A stretch of 33,062 bases of DNA from NCBI GenBank assembly GCA_028344335.1, contig JAOMAZ010000015.1, positions 1-33,062 of the forward strand, given 5' to 3'. Shown piece by piece: positions 16,122-24,759 of the stretch. Under the pieces are notes generated by a model that did no database searches, was not told the origin of the DNA, and saw only the letters and a program-made list of their open reading frames with translations. The stretch comes from Deltaproteobacteria bacterium (GTDB taxonomy: Archaea > Thermoplasmatota > Poseidoniia > Poseidoniales > Poseidoniaceae). Both the position numbers and the translations under genes were made by a program. Position 1 is the stretch's first letter. Each line of letters starts with the position of its first letter.

Positions 16122-18521
16122 GTGAGAAACTTGCTCTTCAAGCGGCTTCGTCGCAGCTTATGGAGAATCAAATTACGCGTAATCATGGTTCTCTTTTTGA
16201 TAACCTTGGCAACTTGGCTATCCATAAGTATGGCTGAACATACGAGAAATGCCGATAATGTCTATCAGGACATGTATACAAAAACTAACCTTGGTGATTT
16301 ATTTGCCGATTCAAGAGGGACTTTCTATCCGGCTTCATCTTTCGATTCTGCTTGTTCAAACCTTAGTTCGTTTGCTTCTCAGCAGGGATTGCCAATCAAT
16401 TCTTGCGAAACAAGGCTGAGTATGTCAGCCTTTTTTCTAGATGAAGATTCAAACTGGTCATCGGCAAAATTACATGGTTTTGGAACAGGCCAAGTCAACA
16501 AGTTGTATTACACCTCAGGCCATTGGCCTGAGAGAGCAGGAGAAGTGGTACTAGATGACCATCTAGCAGAGTACATGGACCTTGAAGTCGGCGACACCTT
16601 CCCCATTTTAATTGGAGACGGTCAACATAACTTGACTCTATCTGGAATTGCAGTTAGCCCAGAACATCTATTCTACGTACCAGATGGAGGATTATTTCCT
16701 AGTAAAGGAGGTTATGCAGTACTGTATTTGCCGGTTGAAGAGTTGACATCAATGGCTGGCATTGATGTTAATTCAAGAAATAGATTACTAATCGACATTG
16801 AAGGTGAGCCTGATTATGATTTACAGGACACAAGTGAAGATGAGGGTGTGGCACTTTCACCACTGAAGGCTGAATTATTGCAGCAATTATCAATTTCAGG
16901 AATTGAGATTGTTCAGGTTGGTGATAGAGGTTCAATTTATTCCGTTGAAATACTGCGCCAAGACCTTGAAGGGTCAAAGAAATCACTGCCGCTAATCACC
17001 CTCGTCTTAACGGTAGTTTCGGGCCTTGTTATTGCTATCAGCATGGACCGAATGGTACGCAGTCAATCGCGTGAAATTGCTGTTTTGAGGACGCTAGGAG
17101 TCCCCAGTAATCAAATTCTATTGGATTACATGATGGTTCCATTATTACTTGGAGTAATTGGTTCCTCACTCGGCTTACTACTTGCCATTAGCCCATTGGG
17201 ATCAGAAGCTTTAACCTCATGGTACTTCAGTTTCTTTGGCATTCCAATAGTCAAAATAAATCATTACCCAGACCTCTTGTTGAAAATTTGTTCAGCAGTT
17301 CTTATCATTGTCTTATTATTTGGAATACGGCCGGCCTTGAAGGCCAGCCGATTGATGCCCTTGGATGTGATGCGCCAAGGAAGTGGAAAAAAACCAGCAA
17401 AGTGGTTGACGAAATTAACAAACTCATTACCTTCAACAATAGGCCTAGGGGTGCGTTCAACTTTCCGTAAACCACAGAGATTGGCAGTGACTGTTATCGC
17501 CCTTGGATTGTCCTTGATTCTAACTGGAAGTTCAATGTTAATGATGTCAGTAATGGAAACCACCTTCAAGGATGCAAATAGTGCCCAAAATAAGTGGAAT
17601 TCCGAAATTTCATATCCGCCTTGGAATAATGACTCCATTTCTGCTTGGATAGACTCAAATGAAATTGAAGGATCTCAATTTGTAGCAAGATATTTTGCCA
17701 ATGCTAGTGGTGATGAAAGGCCATTCATGATTCTTGCAATGGGGGATCTTTCTACCTCAAAAGATGCCTTGAGAACAACTGACTTGGTCTCTGGAAAATT
17801 GCCAATAGTAGGTGCAAACCCCACTCAAGTCTTAATTGATGAAGGAATGGCTTTGCATCTGAATTGGAAAATTGGAGAAAAACAAGATGTTGTTTTCGGC
17901 GCCTCAACCATAAAAGTTGAAATCGTTGGTACAACTTATGATCTGATACGAACAATGAGTTTCCACCTTAGGGATTTTGAAGCCGCTACTGAAATGGGTG
18001 CGAATCTGATTTGGCTACAGCATGAAGAAGGGATTATCGATGATGATTTGCGAGGTCTTTCTTGGTCGATAACAAGTAGCTTTGAAATGCAGAAATCAAT
18101 AGATGAGTTGATGGAGGTTCAATCTGGAGTCATGGCTGTAATGTTATTCGTTGGATGGTCTATTGCCTTGGCTATATTACTCAATACATTATTGATCAAT
18201 TTGAGTGAACGTGATACCGAATTCGCAACATTGAGAATCTTGGGTGCATCTCGAGTTACACTCACTAAAATCTTACTTGTAGAGCATGCTATTATTGGAT
18301 TATTTGGTGGCTTAGTTGGTGCATTTTCCTCTTATTTTTTGGCCTCGGTGTTATCTGCAGAGTTTTCAACTTGGGCTTTCCATCTTCCACTATTAGTTAA
18401 CTGGTGGATTATTGGCCAAATCATCCTATACGTGTTTATTGCGGCAATTTTAACCACCCCAATCGGAATTTGGAGAATAAATAAAATGGATTTAATTGAA
18501 CAATCCAAGGATATTTCATAA
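16122..18521 (+). CDS. FtsX/MacB-family ABC permease with two FtsX units
   Basis: About 800 residues. A first membrane helix (about residues 16-37) precedes an external domain (about 40-280). The first FtsX unit (about 285-415) has three helices and the motif SREIAVLRTLGVPSNQI. A short cytosolic link, another helix (about 450-475) and a second external domain (about 480-660) lead to a last three-helix FtsX unit with TEFATLRILGASRVTLTKILL. This full-length layout resembles LolE-like or multi-domain antimicrobial/lipoprotein exporters, which use mechanotransmission rather than a channel. The GTG at 16122 has AGGAG eight bases upstream and is preferred over the GTG at 16113, which overlaps the ATPase stop. 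Confidence 0.87.
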   Translation: MRNLLFKRLRRSLWRIKLRVIMVLFLITLATWLSISMAEHTRNADNVYQDMYTKTNLGDLFADSRGTFYPASSFDSACSNLSSFASQQGLPINSCETRLSMSAFFLDEDSNWSSAKLHGFGTGQVNKLYYTSGHWPERAGEVVLDDHLAEYMDLEVGDTFPILIGDGQHNLTLSGIAVSPEHLFYVPDGGLFPSKGGYAVLYLPVEELTSMAGIDVNSRNRLLIDIEGEPDYDLQDTSEDEGVALSPLKAELLQQLSISGIEIVQVGDRGSIYSVEILRQDLEGSKKSLPLITLVLTVVSGLVIAISMDRMVRSQSREIAVLRTLGVPSNQILLDYMMVPLLLGVIGSSLGLLLAISPLGSEALTSWYFSFFGIPIVKINHYPDLLLKICSAVLIIVLLFGIRPALKASRLMPLDVMRQGSGKKPAKWLTKLTNSLPSTIGLGVRSTFRKPQRLAVTVIALGLSLILTGSSMLMMSVMETTFKDANSAQNKWNSEISYPPWNNDSISAWIDSNEIEGSQFVARYFANASGDERPFMILAMGDLSTSKDALRTTDLVSGKLPIVGANPTQVLIDEGMALHLNWKIGEKQDVVFGASTIKVEIVGTTYDLIRTMSFHLRDFEAATEMGANLIWLQHEEGIIDDDLRGLSWSITSSFEMQKSIDELMEVQSGVMAVMLFVGWSIALAILLNTLLINLSERDTEFATLRILGASRVTLTKILLVEHAIIGLFGGLVGAFSSYFLASVLSAEFSTWAFHLPLLVNWWIIGQIILYVFIAAILTTPIGIWRINKMDLIEQSKDIS

Positions 18522-18548
18522 TTTTCTGCTGGCGCAGGTTTATTGTGC

Positions 18549-18573
18549 CATGCCCCCCCTAAGGGGGGTCATG
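18549..18573. repeat. Imperfect palindrome over the start codon of the repeat-protein gene
   Basis: CATG-c-CCCCCC-taa-GGGGGG-t-CATG forms a 4+6 bp stem with one mismatch and a three-base loop. The right arm contains both the G-rich candidate ribosome binding site and the ATG at 18571. It could act as a terminator after the permease or hide the start site in the mRNA. Confidence 0.6.
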
Positions 18574-21444
18574 CCTTGGGTGGATTGGACTCTTCTTGGA
18601 GTCTTGGCTGGTGGTTTTGCCTATGGTGTTGCCACCATAGCAATCCGCGATAGGTCATTGCCATTCATTATCCGTCAGCGTGAAGAATCGATGGATTTCT
18701 CTTTGCATGAGGAGGAAGAAAAAGAGGAAGTGGAATTAACCTTCACAGACGCTCGACACGAATTCAACAAAATATTGATGGAATTAATGGAAAAACGCGA
18801 GGCATTACTCGAAAAATTACGATTAAAAGAGGAAAAAGAAGCTGCTGAAGAAGAGGCCAAGGCTGTTAAAAGAAAGCTAATGATAATGGAAAGCATCAGG
18901 GATGCCGCTGAAAAAGAAGCATTACAGCAAAAGAAGGAAGCCGAGGAGTATGCAGCAAGAAAAGAGAAAGAGCGTGTTGAGTTAGAGACTTTCAAAAAGC
19001 GGATGGAAACCAAGAGAAAGGAAGAAGAAGAGCGCTTGCGATTACTAGAGGAGGAAGAGGATTCTGCCCGAATTGCCGATGAAGAAGTTCGTCAGGAAAA
19101 TATGCTAGCGATGGAGGCTCAACGAAATTTCGAAGTCCAAAGCCAATCAAAAACTGAAACTGAAACTGAAAGTGAAGGTTCTGAAGCGGACGATAAAACC
19201 CAAAAAGAACTCGAACAAAGACTCGATCGTGAAGGTGCAAAAGCAGGAGAAGTACAAATTTCATTGATGTGGAATGACCGTAATGACCTTGATTTGCATG
19301 TCTTATGTCCAAGTGGCGAGAGAATTCACGGTGGGAATAGAGATTCAAAGTGTGGTGGAGAACTCGATGTTGACATGAATGTCCGTGCTGAATCAAAACG
19401 TCCTGTTGAGAATGTTGTTTGGGGTGAGAGAGCGCCCCCTGGAATCTACAAGGCATATGTCCATTTTTACAAGCATCACCCAAAAAGGAGAACCAAAAAA
19501 CATTCTCGCTTTACGGTTATCGTGAATGCTGGTGGTGAGATAAAAGAATACACTGATTCTCTATCTCTAGGGGATCCAATCAAACATATTGCACAATTCA
19601 CTATGCCTGAATTAAATCAGCGTGTAGGATATGAAGCTGAAACCTCTCTTGAGCGAGTTAAAGTAGACATTGCAAACGCTTCTACTATTGAAGAATATCA
19701 GGAGATTAATCTTGAGGGAATTCCAGCAGGACTGAAGCAGGTTTGGGAGGAGAACATACAAAGAAATATCGAAGATTTAGAAAAACTTGCTGAACAAGAA
19801 GCAAAAGAAGCCCGTTTTGAGGATGTGAAACAGATGCTAATTCTTGCAACTTCTCCAGAAGAACTTGAAGACCTAGACTTTACTGGCTTTGATGAAAATG
19901 AAACTCTGCGGTTGAATGAAATATTGGAGTCCAACATAGATGTTCAACAAGTAATGAAATATAATGAATTGATGGAAAAAATCACGATTTCCTCACGGAC
20001 TACAGAAATTCAAGACATCATTATTTCAGGTGTTAATGAAGAACAAAGAGCAACATTGCAAGCAGCCAAGGATGAAGCGTTAGAGAGATTCAGTGCAAGC
20101 TCATATTCCGAAATATTGGCACTCATCGATTCAGCATCAACGTCTGATGAACTTGATGAAATAGAACTTGTAGGAATTAGCGAAGAACAAATGAAGAGTT
20201 TAATAGAACATATGCAAGGACGTTTCCTTGAACTCCAAAATATTGAATCATTTGATGATATAATAAGAGAGTCTGATATTGATGATGAGAATGAGATTTC
20301 ACTAACTGATGATTTCAAAGAAGTTTTGTCAGAGACTCTAGTAGGTGAAGAAAATTTAGAAGAAGCAGCTGATATGGCAAAGGAATTACATACGGTTATA
20401 GAAGCAGAAACTATTGAGGAATCGATAACCGAAGAATCCCTTAGAGGAGCTATTGAGGAACCGACAACCGAAGAGCCCCTTGGAGAAGTTCTTGAGGAAT
20501 CACTTCAGTCAGAAGAGGACGAATCAAATGTAGAATCATTTGATGATTTACTTAGGGAGTTAGGAGAGGAGTCTGATACCCCTGAAGTGGAAACCCCTGA
20601 AGCGGAGTTAGAAACCCCTGAAGCGGAACTAGATGCTCCTGAAGCTGAAACCCCTGCAGTGGAGTTAGAAACCCCTGAAGCGGAACTAGATGCTCCCGAA
20701 GTGGAATTAGAAACCCCTGAAGCGGAACTAGATACTCCTGAAGCTGAAACCCCTGAAGCGGAACTAGATACTCCTGAAGCTGAAACCCCTCTTGAGAGAA
20801 TCAAAAATGAAATTGCAAATGCTTCTACTATTGAAGAATACCAGGAGATTAATCTTGAGGGAATTCCAGCAGGCCTGAAGCAGGTTTGGAAGGAAAACAT
20901 ACAAAGAAATATTGAAGATTTAGAAGAAAACCAATCTTCCATCGTAGAACCCTCAACTGTGCCATCCGAAGATGAAACTGAAAAATTTGACCTTTTACCA
21001 ATCGGTTCTGAAATGAAACTTAGTTCTGAATTGTTGGAAGAACTAGATAAGCGCTTAAAGTACCAAGGTACAGAGAGAGCGGATTGGGAAGTTAGTCTTA
21101 TTTGGAATAATAAAAATGACTTGGATCTGCATCTAAGCACACCTGCCGGAAACACCATCAATGTAGATTCTCAATTTTCTCCATGTGGTGGACAATTAGT
21201 TGCTGCAATGAATTCAAAGAGCGCCTCAAAGAGGCCTATTGAGCATCTCATTTGGCACTCAAAACCACCCACTGGAACATATGAAGTTAGTGTTGATCAC
21301 TTCCGAAAGAGATTTGGATTCGGGACTCGTGACCCAACTCCATTCTTTGTAGTTTTGAATAAAAAGGGAAGCCTATCTGGTTGGGAAGGTAAAATAAGTT
21401 CTTCAGAACCAATTAGGTCTGTTTTTGAGTTTGAAATCCATTGA
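18571..21444 (+). CDS. Membrane-anchored coiled-coil protein with two DUF2135/YfaP-like domains and tandem 45-aa repeats
   Basis: A 957-residue protein. A single N-terminal helix (about residues 5-25) is followed by a long Glu/Lys/Arg coiled coil (about 45-210). A first YfaP-like beta domain follows (about 226-345: SLMWNDRNDLDLHVLCPSG, GGELDVDMN). About four tandem ~45-residue helical units (about 360-545) lead to an acidic region with PEAELD/TPEAE repeats (about 671-740), a fifth 45-residue unit (741-785), and a second YfaP-like domain (about 838-957: SLIWNNKNDLDLHLSTPAG). The W-x-x-x-x-DLDLHV and CGG-L motifs match DUF2135. The tracked start (18496) overlaps the permease, and the ATG at 18571 just precedes the membrane helix. 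Function is unknown; context suggests a periplasmic or surface partner of the ABC/FtsX pair. Confidence 0.8.
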   Translation: MPWVDWTLLGVLAGGFAYGVATIAIRDRSLPFIIRQREESMDFSLHEEEEKEEVELTFTDARHEFNKILMELMEKREALLEKLRLKEEKEAAEEEAKAVKRKLMIMESIRDAAEKEALQQKKEAEEYAARKEKERVELETFKKRMETKRKEEEERLRLLEEEEDSARIADEEVRQENMLAMEAQRNFEVQSQSKTETETESEGSEADDKTQKELEQRLDREGAKAGEVQISLMWNDRNDLDLHVLCPSGERIHGGNRDSKCGGELDVDMNVRAESKRPVENVVWGERAPPGIYKAYVHFYKHHPKRRTKKHSRFTVIVNAGGEIKEYTDSLSLGDPIKHIAQFTMPELNQRVGYEAETSLERVKVDIANASTIEEYQEINLEGIPAGLKQVWEENIQRNIEDLEKLAEQEAKEARFEDVKQMLILATSPEELEDLDFTGFDENETLRLNEILESNIDVQQVMKYNELMEKITISSRTTEIQDIIISGVNEEQRATLQAAKDEALERFSASSYSEILALIDSASTSDELDEIELVGISEEQMKSLIEHMQGRFLELQNIESFDDIIRESDIDDENEISLTDDFKEVLSETLVGEENLEEAADMAKELHTVIEAETIEESITEESLRGAIEEPTTEEPLGEVLEESLQSEEDESNVESFDDLLRELGEESDTPEVETPEAELETPEAELDAPEAETPAVELETPEAELDAPEVELETPEAELDTPEAETPEAELDTPEAETPLERIKNEIANASTIEEYQEINLEGIPAGLKQVWKENIQRNIEDLEENQSSIVEPSTVPSEDETEKFDLLPIGSEMKLSSELLEELDKRLKYQGTERADWEVSLIWNNKNDLDLHLSTPAGNTINVDSQFSPCGGQLVAAMNSKSASKRPIEHLIWHSKPPTGTYEVSVDHFRKRFGFGTRDPTPFFVVLNKKGSLSGWEGKISSSEPIRSVFEFEIH
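19648..19782 (+). repeat. 135-bp coding repeat, copy 1
   Basis: Encodes LERVKVDIANASTIEEYQEI and the following residues to NIEDLE. It is nearly identical in DNA and protein to the copy at 20791-20925, about 1.14 kb downstream. The close DNA identity indicates recent duplication or gene conversion. Confidence 0.9.
20581..20790 (+). repeat. Acidic PEAE tandem repeat tract
   Basis: Repeats of cctgaagcggaactagat and cctgaagctgaaacc encode T/DAPEAELE/DTPEAE units, about a dozen short motifs in roughly 70 residues. The high DNA identity between units makes the tract prone to expansion or contraction and to assembly error. As protein it would be an extended acidic spacer. Confidence 0.85.
20791..20925 (+). 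repeat. 135-bp coding repeat, copy 2
   Basis: Encodes LERIKNEIANASTIEEYQEI through NIEDLE, matching copy 1 except for a few residues (VKVD versus IKNE; WEEN versus WKEN). It follows the acidic tract directly and precedes the C-terminal YfaP-like domain. Confidence 0.9.
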
Positions 21445-21456
21445 GTAGCAGTTTTA

Positions 21457-21484
21457 AGAACTCAATAATATAATGAGAACTCAA
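21457..21484 (+). promoter_or_regulatory. Candidate purP promoter: TATA-like box between two identical 9-bp repeats
   Basis: AGAACTCAA (21457-21465), taatataatg (21466-21475), AGAACTCAA (21476-21484). The AT box resembles an archaeal TATA element. A start site about 25 bases downstream would leave a roughly 35-base leader to the ATG at 21531. TTGAGT at 21441-21446 also pairs with ACTCAA at 21460-21465. The flanking repeats look like operator half-sites. All of this is inferred from pattern. Confidence 0.45.
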
Positions 21485-21530
21485 GGCTTTGCATCGCAAC
21501 CGTATTAGAGCGAATACGGAAGCCGGCTAT

Positions 21531-22643
21531 ATGGGAATAGCCCAAGATGAGCTGGCGGCTTGGCTTGCGGGCTATGATTCGACCTCCATAACTATTGGAG
21601 TTGTAGCCTCTCACTCCTCTCTTCAGATACTCCATGGGGCCCGCGCAGAGGGCTTTAGGACACTTGGAATTGCAGTAGGTGAAAACCGTCGTCGATACTA
21701 CAAGGCTTTCCCTGGAGCTGAACCCGATGAATGGTTGATGCTTGAGGATTATAGAGAATTACTAGATCAAGCCGAATGGCTACGACAACGCAATGTCATT
21801 ATTATTCCACATGGTTCATTAGTTGAATATCTCGGAGCTGAAAACTTTAGAAATTTAGAAGTGCCAACATTTGGAAACCGTGGGATCCTCAAGCACGAAT
21901 CGAGTCGCCAATCTCAGAGGGCTTGGTTGGAGGCAGGTGGATGTACCATGCCCAAGTTAATCGTTGACCCTCATGATATTGATGGACCTGTTATCATCAA
22001 ATACGCTGGCGCCAAAGGAGGTCGCGGATATTTTATCGCAAGAGATTACCGAGATTTCAGAAGAAATGCCCTTCTAGAAGAAGAGTTCACAATTCAGGAA
22101 TATGTGCTTGGTTGCCGTTATTATCTGCATTTCTTTTTCGACCCAACCGCTGAAGATGGATTTCAAGTTCAAGGAGTCGGAAGCCATGCTGGAATGAACC
22201 TTGGTAGATTGGAATTAATGTCAATGGATAGGCGTGATGAAAGCAATGTTGATGAGTTTTACAAACTCGGTTCCTTACGCGATTTAAGAGAGATGGAATT
22301 AGAGCCATCTTTTGTAGTAACTGGTAACCAACCTGTTGTACTAAGAGAAAGTCTACTGCCTGAATCATTTAGATTAGCAGAAGGAGTTGTCGCCTCTTCT
22401 TTTGAATTAGAAGAAGGTGCAAGAGGGATGCTTGGACCATTTTGCCTTGAGACAATTGTTACAGATCAATTGGAATTCAAAGTCTTCGAAATCAGCGCTC
22501 GAATTGTTGCAGGTTCGAACCCCTTCGTTGGTGGTTCACCCTATTCCGATATCAATGAATGGCGAATGTCTACCGGCCGCAGAATAGCTCGTTCAATCAA
22601 GCGAGCAATGGAAAAAGGAGTATTGACAGACATACTATCCTAA
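21531..22643 (+). CDS. purP: Formate-dependent FAICAR synthetase PurP (5-formaminoimidazole-4-carboxamide ribonucleotide synthetase)
   Basis: Formylates AICAR with formate and ATP, the archaeal step of IMP synthesis that replaces the folate-dependent PurH domain. This is an ATP-grasp protein of 370 residues. Recognisable segments are VVASHSSLQILHGARAEGFRTLGI near the start, IIPHGSLVEYLG, FGNRGILKHESSRQSQRAWL, IKYAGAKGGRGYFIARDY (the ATP-grasp loop), MDRRDESNVDEFYKL, VTGNQPVVLRESLLPESF, GPFCLETIV and EISARIVAGSNPFVGGSPY. The tracked TTG start at 21489 adds 14 residues; the ATG at 21531 matches the usual family N-terminus and fits the promoter candidate. Confidence 0.93.
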   Translation: MGIAQDELAAWLAGYDSTSITIGVVASHSSLQILHGARAEGFRTLGIAVGENRRRYYKAFPGAEPDEWLMLEDYRELLDQAEWLRQRNVIIIPHGSLVEYLGAENFRNLEVPTFGNRGILKHESSRQSQRAWLEAGGCTMPKLIVDPHDIDGPVIIKYAGAKGGRGYFIARDYRDFRRNALLEEEFTIQEYVLGCRYYLHFFFDPTAEDGFQVQGVGSHAGMNLGRLELMSMDRRDESNVDEFYKLGSLRDLREMELEPSFVVTGNQPVVLRESLLPESFRLAEGVVASSFELEEGARGMLGPFCLETIVTDQLEFKVFEISARIVAGSNPFVGGSPYSDINEWRMSTGRRIARSIKRAMEKGVLTDILS

Positions 22644-22674
22644 GCCTTCTTCCATACATGTTTGTGAAAAGGCT
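22643..22674 (+). terminator. Weak hairpin after purP
   Basis: AGCCTT (22643-22648) can pair with AAGGCT (22669-22674) across a 20-base loop, directly after the purP stop and before the tryptophan dioxygenase gene. No T-tract follows, so its role as a terminator is uncertain. Confidence 0.25.
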
Positions 22675-22702
22675 CATGTCCTCTCATCATTAGCCGCATC
22701 AC

Positions 22703-23776
22703 ATGGCGGAGCAACGCATCACCTATTCTGAGTATCTGCACCTGCATCAGATTCTTGCCCTACAAGATGGTGGAACCGCATCTGGGCGAGAAATAACCCA
22801 TGATGAAATGCATTTCATAATCGTCCATCAGTCCTTTGAATTATGGTTTAAACTAATCATAAATGAGTTGACTACGGCCAAGTCCATACTCTCTAAAGAA
22901 CAAGTCCCTGAAAGTGATATTCCAATAGTTGTTCATCATTTCAGAAGAACTATTGAAATTCTCAAATTGATGCAATCTCAATGGAGGGTCATGGAAACTC
23001 TCAGCCCTCAAGGTTTCTTGGCATTCCGAGATGACCTAGGCACAGCATCTGGATTCGAATCTTTCCAGATGCGTCATCTAGAAATAATTCTTGGTCTCGA
23101 TAAGAAAAACCGCCCAGGTGGTATGGACCCTCTTGCACATTTTAAGAAGCTAGCAAGTGAATCTGAAGATGGGGAAAAAGCATGGCAACAGTTGTTGAAG
23201 GTTAGTTCTGAAGATACCTTAGTGGACGTCCTAACTAGTTGGTTGGCAAGAACACCGATCAATGGTTCAGTTCCAAGTGATGAAGGAGATGAGGAAGTAG
23301 TCTCTACTTTCATAGGTAGTCACCTAGAATCGATGGCTAAACATGATGCTGATTCATTGGCTAGGCACATCAGCCTTGGTACTCCAAATATCGAAAAGGT
23401 AGAAGAGGGATTCTCAAATTCTCAACAAGCAGCGGCAGACTTCCTAATTCCTGAAGGCAGCATTAGTAGACATAGAGCAGGGCTATTATTCATCGAATCC
23501 TATCGTGAATTACCACTACTGGCTTGGCCAAGAGCCCTGATAGATTGTATCGTAGAATTAGAACAACAATTACTTCTCTTTAGACATCATCATGCACGTA
23601 TGGTAGAACGCATGATTGGCCGTAGAGTTGGCACTGGAGGCTCATCTGGGGTAGACTACCTTGATATGACAACAAAGCCTAGAATATTCACTGACCTTTG
23701 GGAGGTACGCACTCTTCTTGTGAAAAGAAGTGGTATTTCAGATGTAGAAAACCCCGATTTTTACGGATTTGCATAA
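22703..23776 (+). CDS. kynA: Tryptophan 2,3-dioxygenase
   Basis: A heme enzyme that opens the indole ring of L-tryptophan to give N-formylkynurenine, the first step of the kynurenine route. The 357-residue protein has the family N-terminus (TYSEYLHLHQIL), HDEMHFIIVHQSFELWFKLI (residues 33-52), and GFESFQMRHLEIILG, matching GFQSYQFR-type cores. Its C-terminal block is FRHHHARMVERMIGRRVGTGGSSGVDYL. The last His of the triplet (about 297) aligns with the proximal heme ligand. At 357 residues it lies between short bacterial and longer animal forms. The gene is convergent with ctaB, with one base between stops. Other kynurenine-pathway genes are not in the window. Confidence 0.93.
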   Translation: MAEQRITYSEYLHLHQILALQDGGTASGREITHDEMHFIIVHQSFELWFKLIINELTTAKSILSKEQVPESDIPIVVHHFRRTIEILKLMQSQWRVMETLSPQGFLAFRDDLGTASGFESFQMRHLEIILGLDKKNRPGGMDPLAHFKKLASESEDGEKAWQQLLKVSSEDTLVDVLTSWLARTPINGSVPSDEGDEEVVSTFIGSHLESMAKHDADSLARHISLGTPNIEKVEEGFSNSQQAAADFLIPEGSISRHRAGLLFIESYRELPLLAWPRALIDCIVELEQQLLLFRHHHARMVERMIGRRVGTGGSSGVDYLDMTTKPRIFTDLWEVRTLLVKRSGISDVENPDFYGFA

Positions 23777-23777
23777 C

Positions 23778-24758
23778 TCATAGCCAAGGTTGAGCAGCCA
23801 CAATAACCACTCCAAAAAACATCAGTGCCAGATATTTTAAACTGGCCATGAAAGAATGGAATGCTTTTGGCATTCTTTGATTTTCATCCAATGCTTCATC
23901 AGCATCAATAGCCCAAACAGTAGACGCATACCAAATCCCCAAGCCTGCAATCACCACAGAAAGAGGCCACCCAATACCATAACCAGACCAGATAATCGGA
24001 ATTGCTGCCAGTAGAATCAACAGCACACAATATATTTTTGATTCTAACAAAGTTCGATGTGGACCTTTAGCATCAGGCATCATCGGAACACCAACCTTTC
24101 CATATTCCCCATGGCGATAAAGAGCCAAGGCCCAGAAATGAGGTGGAGTCCAAAGGAAAATCAACAAGAAAAGCATCCATGGCACAGGAGAGCCAAGGTC
24201 AAAGGGATTACTTCCTGAAAGTGTTGTAGATGCAGCCGCAGCCCAAGCAATCAGAGGAGGGGTTGCTCCTGCAATGCCCCCGATGACGATATTGTATGGG
24301 CTTCTACGCTTAAGCCAAATTGTATAGATCAAAACATAAAATAAAACTGAAAATCCGGTCCAAAATCCAGCTTTCCAATGAACTTGCCAAAGAACTATGG
24401 TTCCAAGAATAGCAATGATTATTCCAAACACTAGAGCATGCACTCGTGATATCCAACCCATTGGAACGGGGCGGGTATTGGTCCGGCGCATTCCTGCATC
24501 GATATCGTGATCAAACCACATGTTGATAGAATTAGAACCTCCGGCAGAAAGCGTCCCTCCAAGGAATACCCAAAAACTAGTTTCAAGAGTATCCAACCAA
24601 GTACGTCCACCACCATCGATGACACCTTTACGATCTAGTAAATCGTGAACTAATACAGCACAAATTGCAGTTATCTGCAAAAGAACGATGACTCTCAACT
24701 TCATCAAACGAATCCAAATTATCGGCAGGGGAGGCCTTGGTTCAGCATCAGAGGTCAT
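23778..24758 (-). CDS. ctaB: Heme O synthase (protoheme IX farnesyltransferase)
   Basis: Transfers a farnesyl-type chain onto protoheme to make heme O, an integral membrane UbiA-family prenyltransferase. The 326-residue protein has the diphosphate-binding motif NSINMWFDHDIDAGMRRTNTRP (about residues 74-95), then TIWLKRRSPYNIVIGGIAGATPPLIAW and LLIFLWTPPHFWALAL, all typical of CtaB/COX10. About eight to nine membrane helices. The start ATG is one base after the ctaA stop, with GGAGGA inside the ctaA end as ribosome binding site. Together with CtaA it implies a heme A-containing terminal oxidase. Confidence 0.95.
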   Translation of the reverse strand: MTSDAEPRPPLPIIWIRLMKLRVIVLLQITAICAVLVHDLLDRKGVIDGGGRTWLDTLETSFWVFLGGTLSAGGSNSINMWFDHDIDAGMRRTNTRPVPMGWISRVHALVFGIIIAILGTIVLWQVHWKAGFWTGFSVLFYVLIYTIWLKRRSPYNIVIGGIAGATPPLIAWAAAASTTLSGSNPFDLGSPVPWMLFLLIFLWTPPHFWALALYRHGEYGKVGVPMMPDAKGPHRTLLESKIYCVLLILLAAIPIIWSGYGIGWPLSVVIAGLGIWYASTVWAIDADEALDENQRMPKAFHSFMASLKYLALMFFGVVIVAAQPWL

Positions 24759-24759
24759 A

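Noticed and set aside
18992-19483. Minus-strand 163-aa His-rich ORF
   Set aside because: Lies wholly within the coiled coil and first YfaP-like domain of the plus-strand gene, and its composition is that of a shadow frame.
20581-20790. Minisatellite or CRISPR-like array
   Set aside because: Fully coding, in frame and without unique spacers; it encodes an acidic linker.
20505-21161. Minus-strand Ser/Ala/Gly/Val repeat ORF (218 aa)
   Set aside because: Mirror image of the PEAE repeat tract of the 957-aa protein; no start context and no independent domain.
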